From the NCBI GenBank assembly GCA_002344005.1, contig DDTD01000016.1, positions 1 to 42,008 on the forward strand: a DNA stretch of 42,008 nt, given 5' to 3'. This document shows, one piece after another, positions 17,401 through 25,667 of this stretch. The DNA comes from Ignavibacteria bacterium UBA2373 (lineage in GTDB: Bacteria > Bacteroidota > Ignavibacteria > Kapaibacteriales > UBA961). A program made the translations under genes and the position numbers. Each line of letters begins with the position of its first letter. Positions within the stretch are counted from its first letter, which is position 1. Below the pieces are notes generated by a model that was given only the letters and a program-made list of their open reading frames with translations, searched no databases and had not been told where the DNA came from.

Positions 17401-17432
17401 AAAAAAAAAGCCGTTCTATTTAGAGAACGGCT
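17401..17432 (-). terminator. leader terminator (attenuator) before osmC
   Basis: Minus-strand AGCCGTTCT (17432 to 17424) pairs perfectly with AGAACGGCT (17417 to 17409) over a six-base loop, then eight further T residues (17408-17401). It ends one base before the osmC ribosome binding site. With no upstream minus-strand gene before it for 2 kb, it can only stop transcripts begun in the leader, the hallmark of an attenuator. Confidence 0.88.
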
Positions 17433-17434
17433 CG

Positions 17435-17470
17435 ATAAATATATGATTTATAGATACTTGAAACCGATCT
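17435..17470 (-). promoter_or_regulatory. candidate antiterminator segment
   Basis: Minus-strand AGATCGGTT (17470 to 17462), which starts in the leader ORF stop codon, can pair with the terminator 5' arm AGCCGTTCT in eight of nine positions (one U-U mismatch, one G-U). The enclosed loop holds a small ATAAAT/ATTTAT hairpin (17451-17446 with 17440-17435). This pairing excludes the terminator. Confidence 0.65.
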
Positions 17471-17523
17471 TACACAAAATAACGCATCATACACATTGTC
17501 ATGTGCATTGAACTCGTCGCCAT
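17470..17523 (-). CDS. methionine-rich leader peptide of the met operon
   Basis: A 17-codon ORF encoding MATSSMHMTMCMMRYFV, six Met in all, including two adjacent AUG codons at 17490-17485. It stops at TAA 17472-17470, 38 bases before the terminator stem. An in-frame ATG at 17544 would extend it by seven residues and one more Met. No Shine-Dalgarno is evident, but several confident genes here also lack one. By analogy with trp, his and thr leaders it should sense charged tRNA-Met. When Met is ample, a ribosome at the stop codon would cover the antiterminator segment and let the terminator form. When it is scarce, stalling at AUG-AUG would leave the segment free. Confidence 0.7.
   Translation of the reverse strand: MATSSMHMTMCMMRYFV
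17489..17508 (-). promoter_or_regulatory. hairpin inside the leader peptide Met cluster
   Basis: Minus-strand ATGCACAT (17508 to 17501) pairs with ATGTGTAT (17496 to 17489) in eight positions including one G-U, with a GACA loop. It may be the pause hairpin that lets a ribosome catch RNA polymerase, as in classical attenuators. Confidence 0.5.
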
Positions 17524-17567
17524 ATGTAAAGATGTAATTTGCATTGTTTCTGTATTTGTTGACTGCG

Positions 17568-17595
17568 AAATTACAAAATAGAATCATACCAACAA
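17568..17595 (-). promoter_or_regulatory. possible promoter of the met leader
   Basis: Two readings are possible on the minus strand. One is TATTTTG (17580 to 17574), one T short of TAnnTTTG. The other is a sigma70-like TTGTTG (17595-17590), 16 bases, TAATTT (17573-17568). Either would put the transcript start about 20-45 bases before the leader ORF. Neither is a clean match. Confidence 0.3.
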
Positions 17596-17690
17596 TACAC
17601 TTCTTTCATAACTATTGCGAAAAAGTAATATTGAGTTTACATATGTGTAATACCATTTTATGAATTTTGACAAGACTAATAAAGAATACT

Positions 17691-19454
17691 ATGAAAAATT
17701 CTGAGATCTTTACATTGAGTTTGCCATCGCTCTTGCGTCTTCCGCTGGAATATCTTTTGGGTATTACTTTAATTCGAAAGATATATCGTCAAGCAATATC
17801 CGATAAGAATAATATTTATAATGGCATAATTGAAGCTTTGAATTTTGAGATTCAAACAAATCGTCGGGAGATACTCAAGATTCCCCAAAACGGTGCATGT
17901 ATGGTTATTGCTAATCATCCGTATGGTTGCATTGAGGGAATTGCAATCATGAGGACCTTGTTTGCAATAAGAAGCGATGTAAAGATAGTCGCAACACATT
18001 TACTTAAATCTGTTCCTGAGTTTGGTGATTCCATGATTTTCGTGGATCCTAATGAAAGTGAACAAAGTAAAGCTATCAATATCAAAGCATTGAAAACCAG
18101 TGTTGATTGGCTACGTTCCGGTGGAATGCTTGTCGTTTTTCCAGCCGGTGAAGTTTCACTTTTCTCATTTAAAGATAAATCAATACAAGATAAAGAATGG
18201 CATTCAACATATATATCACTTGCTCTAAAATTGCGTTGCGCAGTCGTTCCGGCGTTTATTCATGGTTCAAACTCATATTTTTTTCAGATTATTGGTTTAA
18301 TTCATAGTAAGTTGAAGTTGCTGTTTCTTTTGCACGAATTTCTAAGAATGAGAAATAGATTGTTGAAAATAACATTTGGTAAACCAATACCCGAAAGAAC
18401 TTTACTCGGTAAATCAATGAATGAAATCAAAGAATTGATGAGGAAAAGAGTGTATATGCTTCAGTATAAAACATCCGAAGTTCTTGCCGATGCAGCCTAT
18501 TACTTATCAGCAGGAGATTGTATAGCAGACCCGGTCTCAAAACATCTTTTACAAGCAAATATTGATCGGATACATGAGAATCTGTTATTGACACACGGTG
18601 ATTTTGTTGTTTACTCTGCCAACTATGAAGAGATACCATATTGTATTTTAGAAATTTGCCGTTTACGAGAGTTAAGTTTTCGATTAGCAGGTGAAGGAAC
18701 AGGACAACCATCAGACAGTGATACGTATGATCAATATTATATTCATGTGTTTATCTGGGATAAGATACGTAGTGAAATTGTTGGAGCATACAGAATAGGG
18801 AAAACGAATGATATAGTTTCTTCATACGGAATAGAAGGATTATATACATCAACATTGTTTAATTTAGGAAATAATATATTGAATAATTCTTTAGAGTTGG
18901 GTAGATCTTTCGTACATCCTGAATACCAAAAATCATATTTACCACTACTATTACTTTGGAAAGGTATAGCGGTTTTTATTGCAAAAAATCCACGATACAG
19001 ATATTTGTTCGGAGCTGTAAGTATAAGTAATGAATATTCTGATTTTTCTAAAGTACTTATTTTGAACTATTTAGAAAAGTTTTATTCATGTGCTTATCAG
19101 TATGTAGATATTAAAGGTAAAAATACTAGTGAGTTGTATTCTCTTCAGGAGCAATTTCGTAGTCAGATTATAGAATACACACATGATTCATTAGATGACC
19201 TGCATGATATTATTACAAATTTGGAGTATGACGGAAAAGGAATACCACCTTTGGTCAAACATTATATTAAAATAGGGGGAAGGTTCGCTACATTTTCGAC
19301 TGACAAAAATTTTAATAATTGTATAGATGCGCTTGTTGTTGTTGATTTGATGGATACAGAAACAACGCTTTTAAGAAAGTATATGAATGAATATACGCAG
19401 GAGTATTACTCATTTCACAATAATACTACGTCACATAAAAGTCATCAAGAATAA
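17691..19454 (+). CDS. fused lysophospholipid acyltransferase / GNAT N-acyltransferase (OlsF-like)
   Basis: A 587-residue two-domain protein. The N-terminal half is a PlsC-type acyltransferase with 'ANHPYGCIEG' (about 83-92) as the HX4D box and 'FPAGEVSLF' as the downstream substrate loop. The C-terminal half (about 290-460) matches the OlsB/hemolysin-like GNAT fold, with 'REL.FR..GEGTG' and 'LELGRSFVHPEYQ...LLLWKGIA'. This order is that of OlsF, which makes ornithine or related amino lipids by N- then O-acylation. The HX4D acid is Glu here. ATG 17691 is used; the in-frame TTG at 17667 has no site. It is divergent from the met operon and convergent with the TPR gene. An aminolipid role is probable, the head group unknown. 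Confidence 0.8.
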   Translation: MKNSEIFTLSLPSLLRLPLEYLLGITLIRKIYRQAISDKNNIYNGIIEALNFEIQTNRREILKIPQNGACMVIANHPYGCIEGIAIMRTLFAIRSDVKIVATHLLKSVPEFGDSMIFVDPNESEQSKAINIKALKTSVDWLRSGGMLVVFPAGEVSLFSFKDKSIQDKEWHSTYISLALKLRCAVVPAFIHGSNSYFFQIIGLIHSKLKLLFLLHEFLRMRNRLLKITFGKPIPERTLLGKSMNEIKELMRKRVYMLQYKTSEVLADAAYYLSAGDCIADPVSKHLLQANIDRIHENLLLTHGDFVVYSANYEEIPYCILEICRLRELSFRLAGEGTGQPSDSDTYDQYYIHVFIWDKIRSEIVGAYRIGKTNDIVSSYGIEGLYTSTLFNLGNNILNNSLELGRSFVHPEYQKSYLPLLLLWKGIAVFIAKNPRYRYLFGAVSISNEYSDFSKVLILNYLEKFYSCAYQYVDIKGKNTSELYSLQEQFRSQIIEYTHDSLDDLHDIITNLEYDGKGIPPLVKHYIKIGGRFATFSTDKNFNNCIDALVVVDLMDTETTLLRKYMNEYTQEYYSFHNNTTSHKSHQE

Positions 19455-19463
19455 TCATTGTTA

Positions 19464-20954
19464 TTATTTTTTGGACATATTATACAGTTCTTTAGAAATT
19501 AATTTTTTGAGATTTTCATCGGATGAAACTTTATCGTCATCCAATAGTTTGTCAAATATTGCTTTTGCATCATCTCTTTTTTTTCTAGCAATATAAACTT
19601 GACCGAGACGGTAGAGGGTATAGGGCTTAATCCAGTGTTTGTTCTGTGTTTTCATTTGAGAGATTTGCGATAATACTTTTTCTGCTTTTTCATACTGATT
19701 TGTTTCAAAGTAAGCTCTACCTAAGTAATAGTTAGCTAATACATTATCGTCGTTATTCCATTTTGTATCATTTATTAAGTCTTCAAGATCAACAATTGAT
19801 TGAAATTTTTTTGATTTGATATGATTCTCAATTTTAATAAGCGTAATCTCGCTTGAAGTGAGTGGCTGCAGGTATTCTGATTTATTGCGTTGTGATTTCA
19901 CATAATTATTCCATGCCTCATTTCGATTTCCAGTAATTTCATAGCATCTTCCTAAGAGCCAGTGTGCATTTTCTACATGTTGCGAGTCAACATCTAATGT
20001 AATGGTTTTATTGCACCAAAGTTTAGCTTGTTCAAAATCACATAAGTTAAAAGAGGCAATCCCGGACAATAGATATGCTTGACTTAGCGGTTTCTGTTGA
20101 GTAGAATGATTGTTTTTTTCTAAATCCTTTGTTTGCTGTAATGCTTCAGCAGGATTACGTATTCCATTGACTAAGGTTGAAATGTACGCTACTCGAATCC
20201 ATGAGTTTGCCGGAAAATCTGCGATGAGAGATTTGTATTGTAAAGCAGATCTATTATACATTTCCTCCCAATTATAGAATATACTTAACCAACGTTTTGC
20301 TTCATACTTGCAATATATACCATTTTGAGCAGCATTTTCTAATTGCTTAAGCCCCGCAATTTTATCACCTTTTAAACCAATTGCTCTTAACATTGGTTGA
20401 ATAGAGGAGGGTGCTTGTGTTATGAGATAGTTAAAAAGTCCGAACCCCATTTGAATATCTGCATTCTTGGGGTCTAATTTTAGCGCATCTTCTAATGCCG
20501 AAAGAGCTTCTTTGCCGTCCCAGAATGCACCCGTTATATCTTTTCTATTGAATTTAGTCAGCCCTCTATAGCCCAATATTCCACCTTTGTAAAAATATGC
20601 TTGCGCATTGTTTTCATTTTGATTTAGCAGTCTGTCGCATACCTCAGACGTTTTTTGTGAAAGCATGACAAATTTTTTATAGTCCGATTCTGTATTAGAT
20701 ACAAGAGTGTAGCGATAATAGTACACCATAGCTTTGAAGAAATGTCCACGTGGATCATTGGGAGCAATACTTATTGTTTCCGAACATCTTTTCTCTGCAA
20801 TCTGAAAGTCAAGATTGTAAAGAGCATTAATACTTTCCATTGTTTTGGTATGCACAAGAGTCCAATCTATTTGTTTCTGGGCAGATAGACGAGTTGATAT
20901 ACATGTGGTCATTACGATGACCAATATTGTAAGAGACAATGTTCTCATAATCAT
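19464..20954 (-). CDS. exported TPR-repeat protein
   Basis: A 496-residue protein with a signal peptide ending 'STRLSAQ' and then mostly helical TPR-like repeats. Typical pieces are 'EALSALEDALKLDPKNADIQMGFGLFNYL', 'QAKLWCNKTITLDVDSQHVENAHWLLGRCYEITGN' and 'NYYLGRAYFETNQYEKAEKVLSQI'. It is a periplasmic scaffold without enzyme motifs. ATG 20954 gives a standard signal peptide; an upstream ATG at 20990 would put 12 extra residues in front. A TAnnTTTG box lies 54-61 bases upstream. It is convergent with the acyltransferase gene (nine bases) and divergent from the beta-repeat protein. Confidence 0.75.
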   Translation of the reverse strand: MIMRTLSLTILVIVMTTCISTRLSAQKQIDWTLVHTKTMESINALYNLDFQIAEKRCSETISIAPNDPRGHFFKAMVYYYRYTLVSNTESDYKKFVMLSQKTSEVCDRLLNQNENNAQAYFYKGGILGYRGLTKFNRKDITGAFWDGKEALSALEDALKLDPKNADIQMGFGLFNYLITQAPSSIQPMLRAIGLKGDKIAGLKQLENAAQNGIYCKYEAKRWLSIFYNWEEMYNRSALQYKSLIADFPANSWIRVAYISTLVNGIRNPAEALQQTKDLEKNNHSTQQKPLSQAYLLSGIASFNLCDFEQAKLWCNKTITLDVDSQHVENAHWLLGRCYEITGNRNEAWNNYVKSQRNKSEYLQPLTSSEITLIKIENHIKSKKFQSIVDLEDLINDTKWNNDDNVLANYYLGRAYFETNQYEKAEKVLSQISQMKTQNKHWIKPYTLYRLGQVYIARKKRDDAKAIFDKLLDDDKVSSDENLKKLISKELYNMSKK

Positions 20955-21007
20955 GATAATGAGTGGGTTGATTATAGAAAATGATGACACCTAAACTTGC
21001 TTTGTTT

Positions 21008-21042
21008 CAAATTTAGTCCGTAACTTAGTAAATGTTTCACAA
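21008..21042 (-). promoter_or_regulatory. Bacteroidota-type promoter of the TPR gene
   Basis: Minus-strand TAAATTTG (21015 to 21008) matches TAnnTTTG exactly, with a TTG (21042-21040) 24 bases upstream, slightly longer than the usual 17-23. Confidence 0.45.
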
Positions 21043-21060
21043 TCTACAAGGATAAAAAAG

Positions 21061-21759
21061 ATGTTAGAATCCAGATTAGCTTCATTGGAGAACGAAGTAA
21101 TGCTACTTCGTCGGAAATCTCTCTTTTACCGTAATACCTTCATGGTTACTCTCGCATTGTTCACTTCCGCGCTATTAGTAAGCTGGTTTGCTGATGATCC
21201 GGCAGAAATACGAGCGAAAAAGTTTACTTTACTCAATGAAAATGGACAAAAAGCCGGCGAATGGGCAAATTATGGTGGAGATGTTGGTTTGATGATGTCA
21301 GCAAAGTCAAATAATCCTTCAAGTGGAGAAGTTGTTTCTACAATATCAATAAAAGCCAATGCCCATACTACTCCCGGTACGTATATAGACTGCACGATGG
21401 AGAATGCAGGTCGGGCTTCAAGTGCATTTCTGAATTGCTCAAAGGATGATGTGACATTTAGTACAATTCGCAGAGATGCTCTTCAAAAAGGAGTAATGGA
21501 GGCAACTTTAGTTACAGCACTTGATAACAGTAAATTCTACTATATGAAGAATAGAACATCACGTATGAAACTTGGATTTAATGATGAGACAGGACAACCT
21601 GCTCTTGAAATTAATGATAGTAATGGCAATCAGAGAGCTGTTTTAGGATCAATAGCTGTGAAGGGTAGAATTGGTGGAATTGAAATGTACCCCGAATCAT
21701 CATTATGGCTTATTGATGAAAGTGGTAAAGGTGTCTTTAACGCCCCACAAACTAAATAA
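21061..21759 (+). CDS. membrane-anchored beta-repeat protein of unknown function
   Basis: A 232-residue protein. Residues 1-22 form a short coiled coil (MLESRLASLENEVMLLRRK). One transmembrane segment (about 25-43) anchors it. The rest is a periplasmic beta-rich region with recurrent turns of the type NENG, DETG, DSNG and DESG, each flanked by hydrophobic strands ('KFTLLNENGQKAGEW', 'LEINDSNGNQRAVLG', 'LWLIDESGKGVF'). Similar 'FxLxDxxGxxRA' repeat proteins with an N-terminal coil and anchor occur in several phyla without known function. AAGGA precedes the start. No catalytic residues are apparent. Confidence 0.65.
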   Translation: MLESRLASLENEVMLLRRKSLFYRNTFMVTLALFTSALLVSWFADDPAEIRAKKFTLLNENGQKAGEWANYGGDVGLMMSAKSNNPSSGEVVSTISIKANAHTTPGTYIDCTMENAGRASSAFLNCSKDDVTFSTIRRDALQKGVMEATLVTALDNSKFYYMKNRTSRMKLGFNDETGQPALEINDSNGNQRAVLGSIAVKGRIGGIEMYPESSLWLIDESGKGVFNAPQTK

Positions 21760-21784
21760 ACATCATAATTGTGAATCAAAACAA

Positions 21785-21817
21785 TACACCTCATGATATG
21801 AATCATCATGAGGTGTA
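21785..21817 (-). terminator. terminator hairpin downstream of secG
   Basis: A perfect 13-bp inverted repeat, TACACCTCATGAT (21785-21797) and ATCATGAGGTGTA (21805-21817), with a seven-base loop. On the minus strand it is followed by TTGTTTTG, fitting termination of secG 23 bases after its stop; on the plus strand no T-run follows. Confidence 0.75.
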
Positions 21818-21839
21818 CGCTTATCGTAAACGAGAATAA

Positions 21840-22220
21840 CTATGGTTTTGGCTGGGTTTGATTTTGCTGTTGCTGTTGGTTTTGCTGTTGGTTCTGTTGA
21901 GCCGGAGTTTGTTGGACGGGAACATTAGGGGCAGCAGAAGGTACTGCTTCAACACCTTGTGTTACCGGATTAATTTCTTCACCTGATTCATTTGAGAGAA
22001 ACTTATTGGATACGACAGATAAAATCAAAATGGATGCTGCCAAACCTATAGTAATTTTTGTAAGTAAATCGGTTGCACGTCGGTTGCCGAACATGGAACC
22101 AAGTCCCATCCCGACACCACCAAAACCTGCTGCCATGTCACCTTTACCCGGTTGGATTAAGACGACTGCGATGAGAAGAATAGCCAGAAGAGAAGTGAGA
22201 ATTACAATAACTGTAAACAT
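21840..22220 (-). CDS. secG: preprotein translocase subunit SecG
   Basis: A 126-residue membrane protein with two transmembrane helices (about 2-22 and 50-70). The intervening SecG signature is 'VVLIQPGKGDMAAGFGG...GMGLGSMFGNRRATDLLTKIT'. It is the accessory subunit of the SecYEG channel. The tail after residue 75 is a Pro/Gln-rich extension ending in a polyglutamine-like stretch, common in FCB bacteria. ATG 22220 gives the canonical 'MFTVIVILTSLLAILL' start. An in-frame ATG at 22262 lies upstream of the predicted promoter and is excluded. Confidence 0.93.
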   Translation of the reverse strand: MFTVIVILTSLLAILLIAVVLIQPGKGDMAAGFGGVGMGLGSMFGNRRATDLLTKITIGLAASILILSVVSNKFLSNESGEEINPVTQGVEAVPSAAPNVPVQQTPAQQNQQQNQQQQQNQTQPKP

Positions 22221-22251
22221 TGATGTATATAGTAAGTGAAACAAATATTTG

Positions 22252-22259
22252 CAAAAATA
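22252..22259 (-). promoter_or_regulatory. TAnnTTTG -7 box of secG
   Basis: Minus-strand TATTTTTG (22259 to 22252) is an exact match. Transcription would start near 22245, giving a leader of about 25 bases to ATG 22220. A TTG lies 24 bases further upstream. Confidence 0.5.
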
Positions 22260-22339
22260 CACAATTGGGCATAATTAACCGTGCAAATGCATGTCATATG
22301 AAAAATTTTACGCAAAAATCGAAAAAATGTAACCGATTG

Positions 22340-22370
22340 TTTGTGTATTTCATCAACGTAAGGTAACTTG
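22340..22370 (+). promoter_or_regulatory. possible promoter of the BNR gene pair
   Basis: TTTG (22340-22343), 20 bases, then TAACTTG (22364-22370), one T short of the TAnnTTTG consensus. It gives a leader of roughly 28 bases to ATG 22405, which carries GGAG at 22395-22398. Confidence 0.4.
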
Positions 22371-22404
22371 CATTGCTACCAATCATCTAATCGTGGAGTT
22401 TTTA

Positions 22405-25400
22405 ATGAAAGTTCTATCCAAATCTTTCCTCTTTCTTTGTCTTTCTTGTGTCTTTCTTTCAGTTATGAGTGCACAAGAATCAATTGATTACTATAGTAAG
22501 ACCACAGATAAAAGTGCAAATTTTTTTGATATAGTTGAACGCTATAATAAGGAATATGAGTCTTTACTCAAGACAGAAATGAAGGTTCCCGGTTGGAAAC
22601 AGTTCAAACGTTGGGAGCATTATTGGGAAAAAAGAGTCAATGAGAAAGGCGAATTTCCAAGAGCTGACGCTTTGTTTCTCGAATATCAAAGAATGAGAAA
22701 CTTAGCAATCAAAGACAAACTAGAAAACCAGCTCAATGTATCGGCAACGCCTAATTGGAAAGCAATAGGACCTAAAGTTGTACCATCTTCAGGTGGTGGT
22801 GCCGGACGTTTAAATTGTGTAACACTATCTACTAAGAATAAAGATTTGATTTGGGTAGGAGCAGCAGGCGGTGGTGCATGGAAAACCACTGATGGAGGAA
22901 AAAATTGGAAACCAATGACAGATAATTTTGCGTCCTTGGCGATTAATGATATAGCGCTGGACCCCAATAACGACAATATCGTTTATGCGGGTACCGGTGA
23001 TGATTGGGGGTCAGGGATAGCTGAAAGTAGTGCTCGTGAGCTTTACAGAGTAAGTTTCAGTATTGGCATAATGAAATCAACAGATGGTGGTGTAACTTGG
23101 GCAAGTACAGGATTGGTTTGGCAAACCAATCAGATGGAAAGTGTTGCGAAACTATTGGTAGATCCTTCAAATTCTAATGTTGTTATTGCTGCAACGAGTG
23201 ATGGCATTTATAAAACAAATGATGCCGGCAAAACATGGCAAAAGAAAAATTCTACAAGATGTAGAGACTTAGAAATCCATCCAATCAACCGAAAAATCTG
23301 GTATGCCGGTACTAATAATGCTTTTATGAGATCGACTGACGGTGGTGAAACGTGGACAAATGTCACTGTTTCAGGTTTAAGTAATTGTAGAAGAACTGCA
23401 ATTACTGCATCAACACTTGAACCATCCACTCTTTATTTAATCGGCTCACGAAACGATGGTTCATTTGCAGGACTATTTCGCTCAACAGATGCAGGGGTTA
23501 CATGGGTAAGCAGAAGTACTACACCTAATATCCTTAGTGGTAGTGTTGCGGGTAGTGGACAGGGCGGACAGGGGTGGTACGATTTGGCTATTGCTTCCAA
23601 TCCTACGAATCAAAATCATGTAACCATTGGTGGAATTAATATTTGGCAATCTACAAATACCGGAACATCATGGCTTATAAAAGCTCACTGGACCGGTGAA
23701 AATAATACTCCTTATGTTCATGCAGATATCCATGATCTTGATTATTCAACATTAACAAATGAAGTGTTTGCTGCAACAGATGGTGGTTTGTTCAAAAGTA
23801 CAAATAATGGTAACTCATGGGTAGATATATCAGGGAACATGGAGGTACTTCAACCCTATAGACTTTCGATTATTGAAAGTGATCCCGGTTTTCTTATCTG
23901 CGGTGCTCAAGACAATGGATCAAATAGATTATCTAATGGAAACTGGTCACAGATTTTTGGTGGCGACGGAATGGATAATGCAATCAATCCTACTAATAAG
24001 AATAAAGTGTATGTTTCATGGCAAGGGGGTAATTTCCAAAGGTCAACAGATGGAGGAAATACGATGCAATCCATGATTAATCAATCATTTTTATTTTTTA
24101 ATAAGGGAGCACAAGAGTATGGTGATTGGATTGCACCAATTCGATTAGATCCTAAAAATCCTGACAAAATTTACGCTGGATACCTCAATGTATGGGTTTC
24201 AAATGATGCTGGACAAGATTGGACTCGATTGAGTGCTCTTACATCTCCCAGCAGCCCAATTCATGCATTAGAAGTTGCTGAGTCTAATCCATCATGGATA
24301 TATGTCTGTAATAAACAAGTGTTTAATGTTTCTTCCAATGGAGGCAATACTTGGACTGCAAGAACACTACCTGTGCCTGCAAATAGCTTAACTTCCATTG
24401 CAGTCCATCCAACAAATCATTTACGCGCTTGTATTACGTTCGCGCGTTATGGCGGTTCAACTGTATATGAAACCACCAATGGTGGACAGTCTTGGAATGA
24501 TATCTCTAATGGTATGCCTAAGTCGCCCGCTGTTATTGCCAAATATCAGAAAGGAACACCAACAGACAGACTTTTTGTTGGAACAGATATTGGTGTTTAC
24601 TATAAAGAGAAAAGCGCACCTAAATTTGTTGATTTTAACGAAGGATTACCTAATGTCAGTATTCAAGATATTGAAATCAACTATAAATCATTTAAACTTA
24701 TTGTCGCTACATTCGGAAGAGGTATCTGGGAAGCACAATTACCCGATTGTACAGCAGGAACATTGACTGTTACCCGAAAAGGAGATACAACATTTTGTGA
24801 GGGTGACAGTTTGGTATTGGAAGCACCAACAGGTTATAATGGATATACATGGTCGAACGGAGCAAAGACTCGTTCCATTATTGTAAAATCAAGTGGTAGC
24901 TACAGTGTTTCCGCTACTGATGCAAAAGGCTGTCCTTTTAACTCATCAATTGTTAATGTACAAGTATTTGAAAAACGAACGATATCAATACAAAATAGCA
25001 GTAATGCAGTTATTTGTGGCACAGATAGTACAAGACTGACTGCAAGTTTGGGTTTTGCAGATTATTTATGGTCGAATGGAGCAAAAGGTAGGTCTGTTTT
25101 TGTCAAAACTTCCGGTAAATTTTCTGTTATTGGTACAACCGTTGACGGCTGTAATAGTGTATCAAGTGAAGTTACTGTTGAAACAACACCAAAACCAATT
25201 TTGCAATTAATAGATGGTCAATTTACAGCCCCTGACGCAGCTAAGTTTCAGTGGCGCCTGGATGGAGTAGCCATATCCGGTGCAAATAGTAAAACGTTTA
25301 CTCCGAACTCATCTCTTGTGGGTAAAAAAATATCGGTGGAAATCACAACGGTGAATGATTGTAAAGTGGTTTCGGATGAAATTGTATATCAAATTTCATC

Positions 25401-25665
25401 TATTGATAATATAGTGAGCGAAGACGAAATTATAAAAGTGTACCCTAATCCGGTGCAAGATATTTTATATATCCAAAAAACAGTTGGAGAAATGGCATAT
25501 TTTAGAATTATGGACTTGTGTGGCCTCGAACTTTATCAAGGTTCAATCCCAGAAAATACACATCTATTCTCACTAACAATGGAACAGTTCTCAGCCGGAA
25601 TGTATTATATAAAAATACAGTTACAAAATAAAGAAATTATTATCCCATTTATACTTACAAAATAA
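22405..25665 (+). CDS. secreted BNR/VPS10-like beta-propeller protein with T9SS sorting domain (1)
   Basis: A 1086-residue exported protein. Signal peptide 1-23 ends 'SVMSAQ'. A helical, charged linker (about 24-115) with 'QFKRWEHYWEKRV' leads into sortilin/VPS10-like propeller blades up to about 785. At least eleven Asp-box turns are visible (KTTDGGKNW, KSTDGGVTW, RSTDGGETW and so on). Three Ig/PKD-like modules follow, the first two each with 'FCEG..L.L....Y..Y.WSNG'-type strands. The last 65 or so residues are a T9SS type A sorting domain beginning VYPNPVQD. Such propellers bind glycans or proteins, or act as xyloglucanases; no catalytic pair is identified. It is followed two bases later by a paralogue. 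Confidence 0.88.
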   Translation: MKVLSKSFLFLCLSCVFLSVMSAQESIDYYSKTTDKSANFFDIVERYNKEYESLLKTEMKVPGWKQFKRWEHYWEKRVNEKGEFPRADALFLEYQRMRNLAIKDKLENQLNVSATPNWKAIGPKVVPSSGGGAGRLNCVTLSTKNKDLIWVGAAGGGAWKTTDGGKNWKPMTDNFASLAINDIALDPNNDNIVYAGTGDDWGSGIAESSARELYRVSFSIGIMKSTDGGVTWASTGLVWQTNQMESVAKLLVDPSNSNVVIAATSDGIYKTNDAGKTWQKKNSTRCRDLEIHPINRKIWYAGTNNAFMRSTDGGETWTNVTVSGLSNCRRTAITASTLEPSTLYLIGSRNDGSFAGLFRSTDAGVTWVSRSTTPNILSGSVAGSGQGGQGWYDLAIASNPTNQNHVTIGGINIWQSTNTGTSWLIKAHWTGENNTPYVHADIHDLDYSTLTNEVFAATDGGLFKSTNNGNSWVDISGNMEVLQPYRLSIIESDPGFLICGAQDNGSNRLSNGNWSQIFGGDGMDNAINPTNKNKVYVSWQGGNFQRSTDGGNTMQSMINQSFLFFNKGAQEYGDWIAPIRLDPKNPDKIYAGYLNVWVSNDAGQDWTRLSALTSPSSPIHALEVAESNPSWIYVCNKQVFNVSSNGGNTWTARTLPVPANSLTSIAVHPTNHLRACITFARYGGSTVYETTNGGQSWNDISNGMPKSPAVIAKYQKGTPTDRLFVGTDIGVYYKEKSAPKFVDFNEGLPNVSIQDIEINYKSFKLIVATFGRGIWEAQLPDCTAGTLTVTRKGDTTFCEGDSLVLEAPTGYNGYTWSNGAKTRSIIVKSSGSYSVSATDAKGCPFNSSIVNVQVFEKRTISIQNSSNAVICGTDSTRLTASLGFADYLWSNGAKGRSVFVKTSGKFSVIGTTVDGCNSVSSEVTVETTPKPILQLIDGQFTAPDAAKFQWRLDGVAISGANSKTFTPNSSLVGKKISVEITTVNDCKVVSDEIVYQISSIDNIVSEDEIIKVYPNPVQDILYIQKTVGEMAYFRIMDLCGLELYQGSIPENTHLFSLTMEQFSAGMYYIKIQLQNKEIIIPFILTK

Positions 25666-25667
25666 TT

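Noticed and set aside
17401..17567. SAM riboswitch in the leader of the met operon
   Set aside because: The conserved core sequences of SAM-I, SAM-II or SAM-IV types were not seen, and the region is occupied by a Met-rich ORF. A covariance-model search would settle it.
22221..22262. 14-residue N-terminal extension of SecG
   Set aside because: The upstream ATG lies before the predicted promoter and SecG normally begins directly with its first helix.
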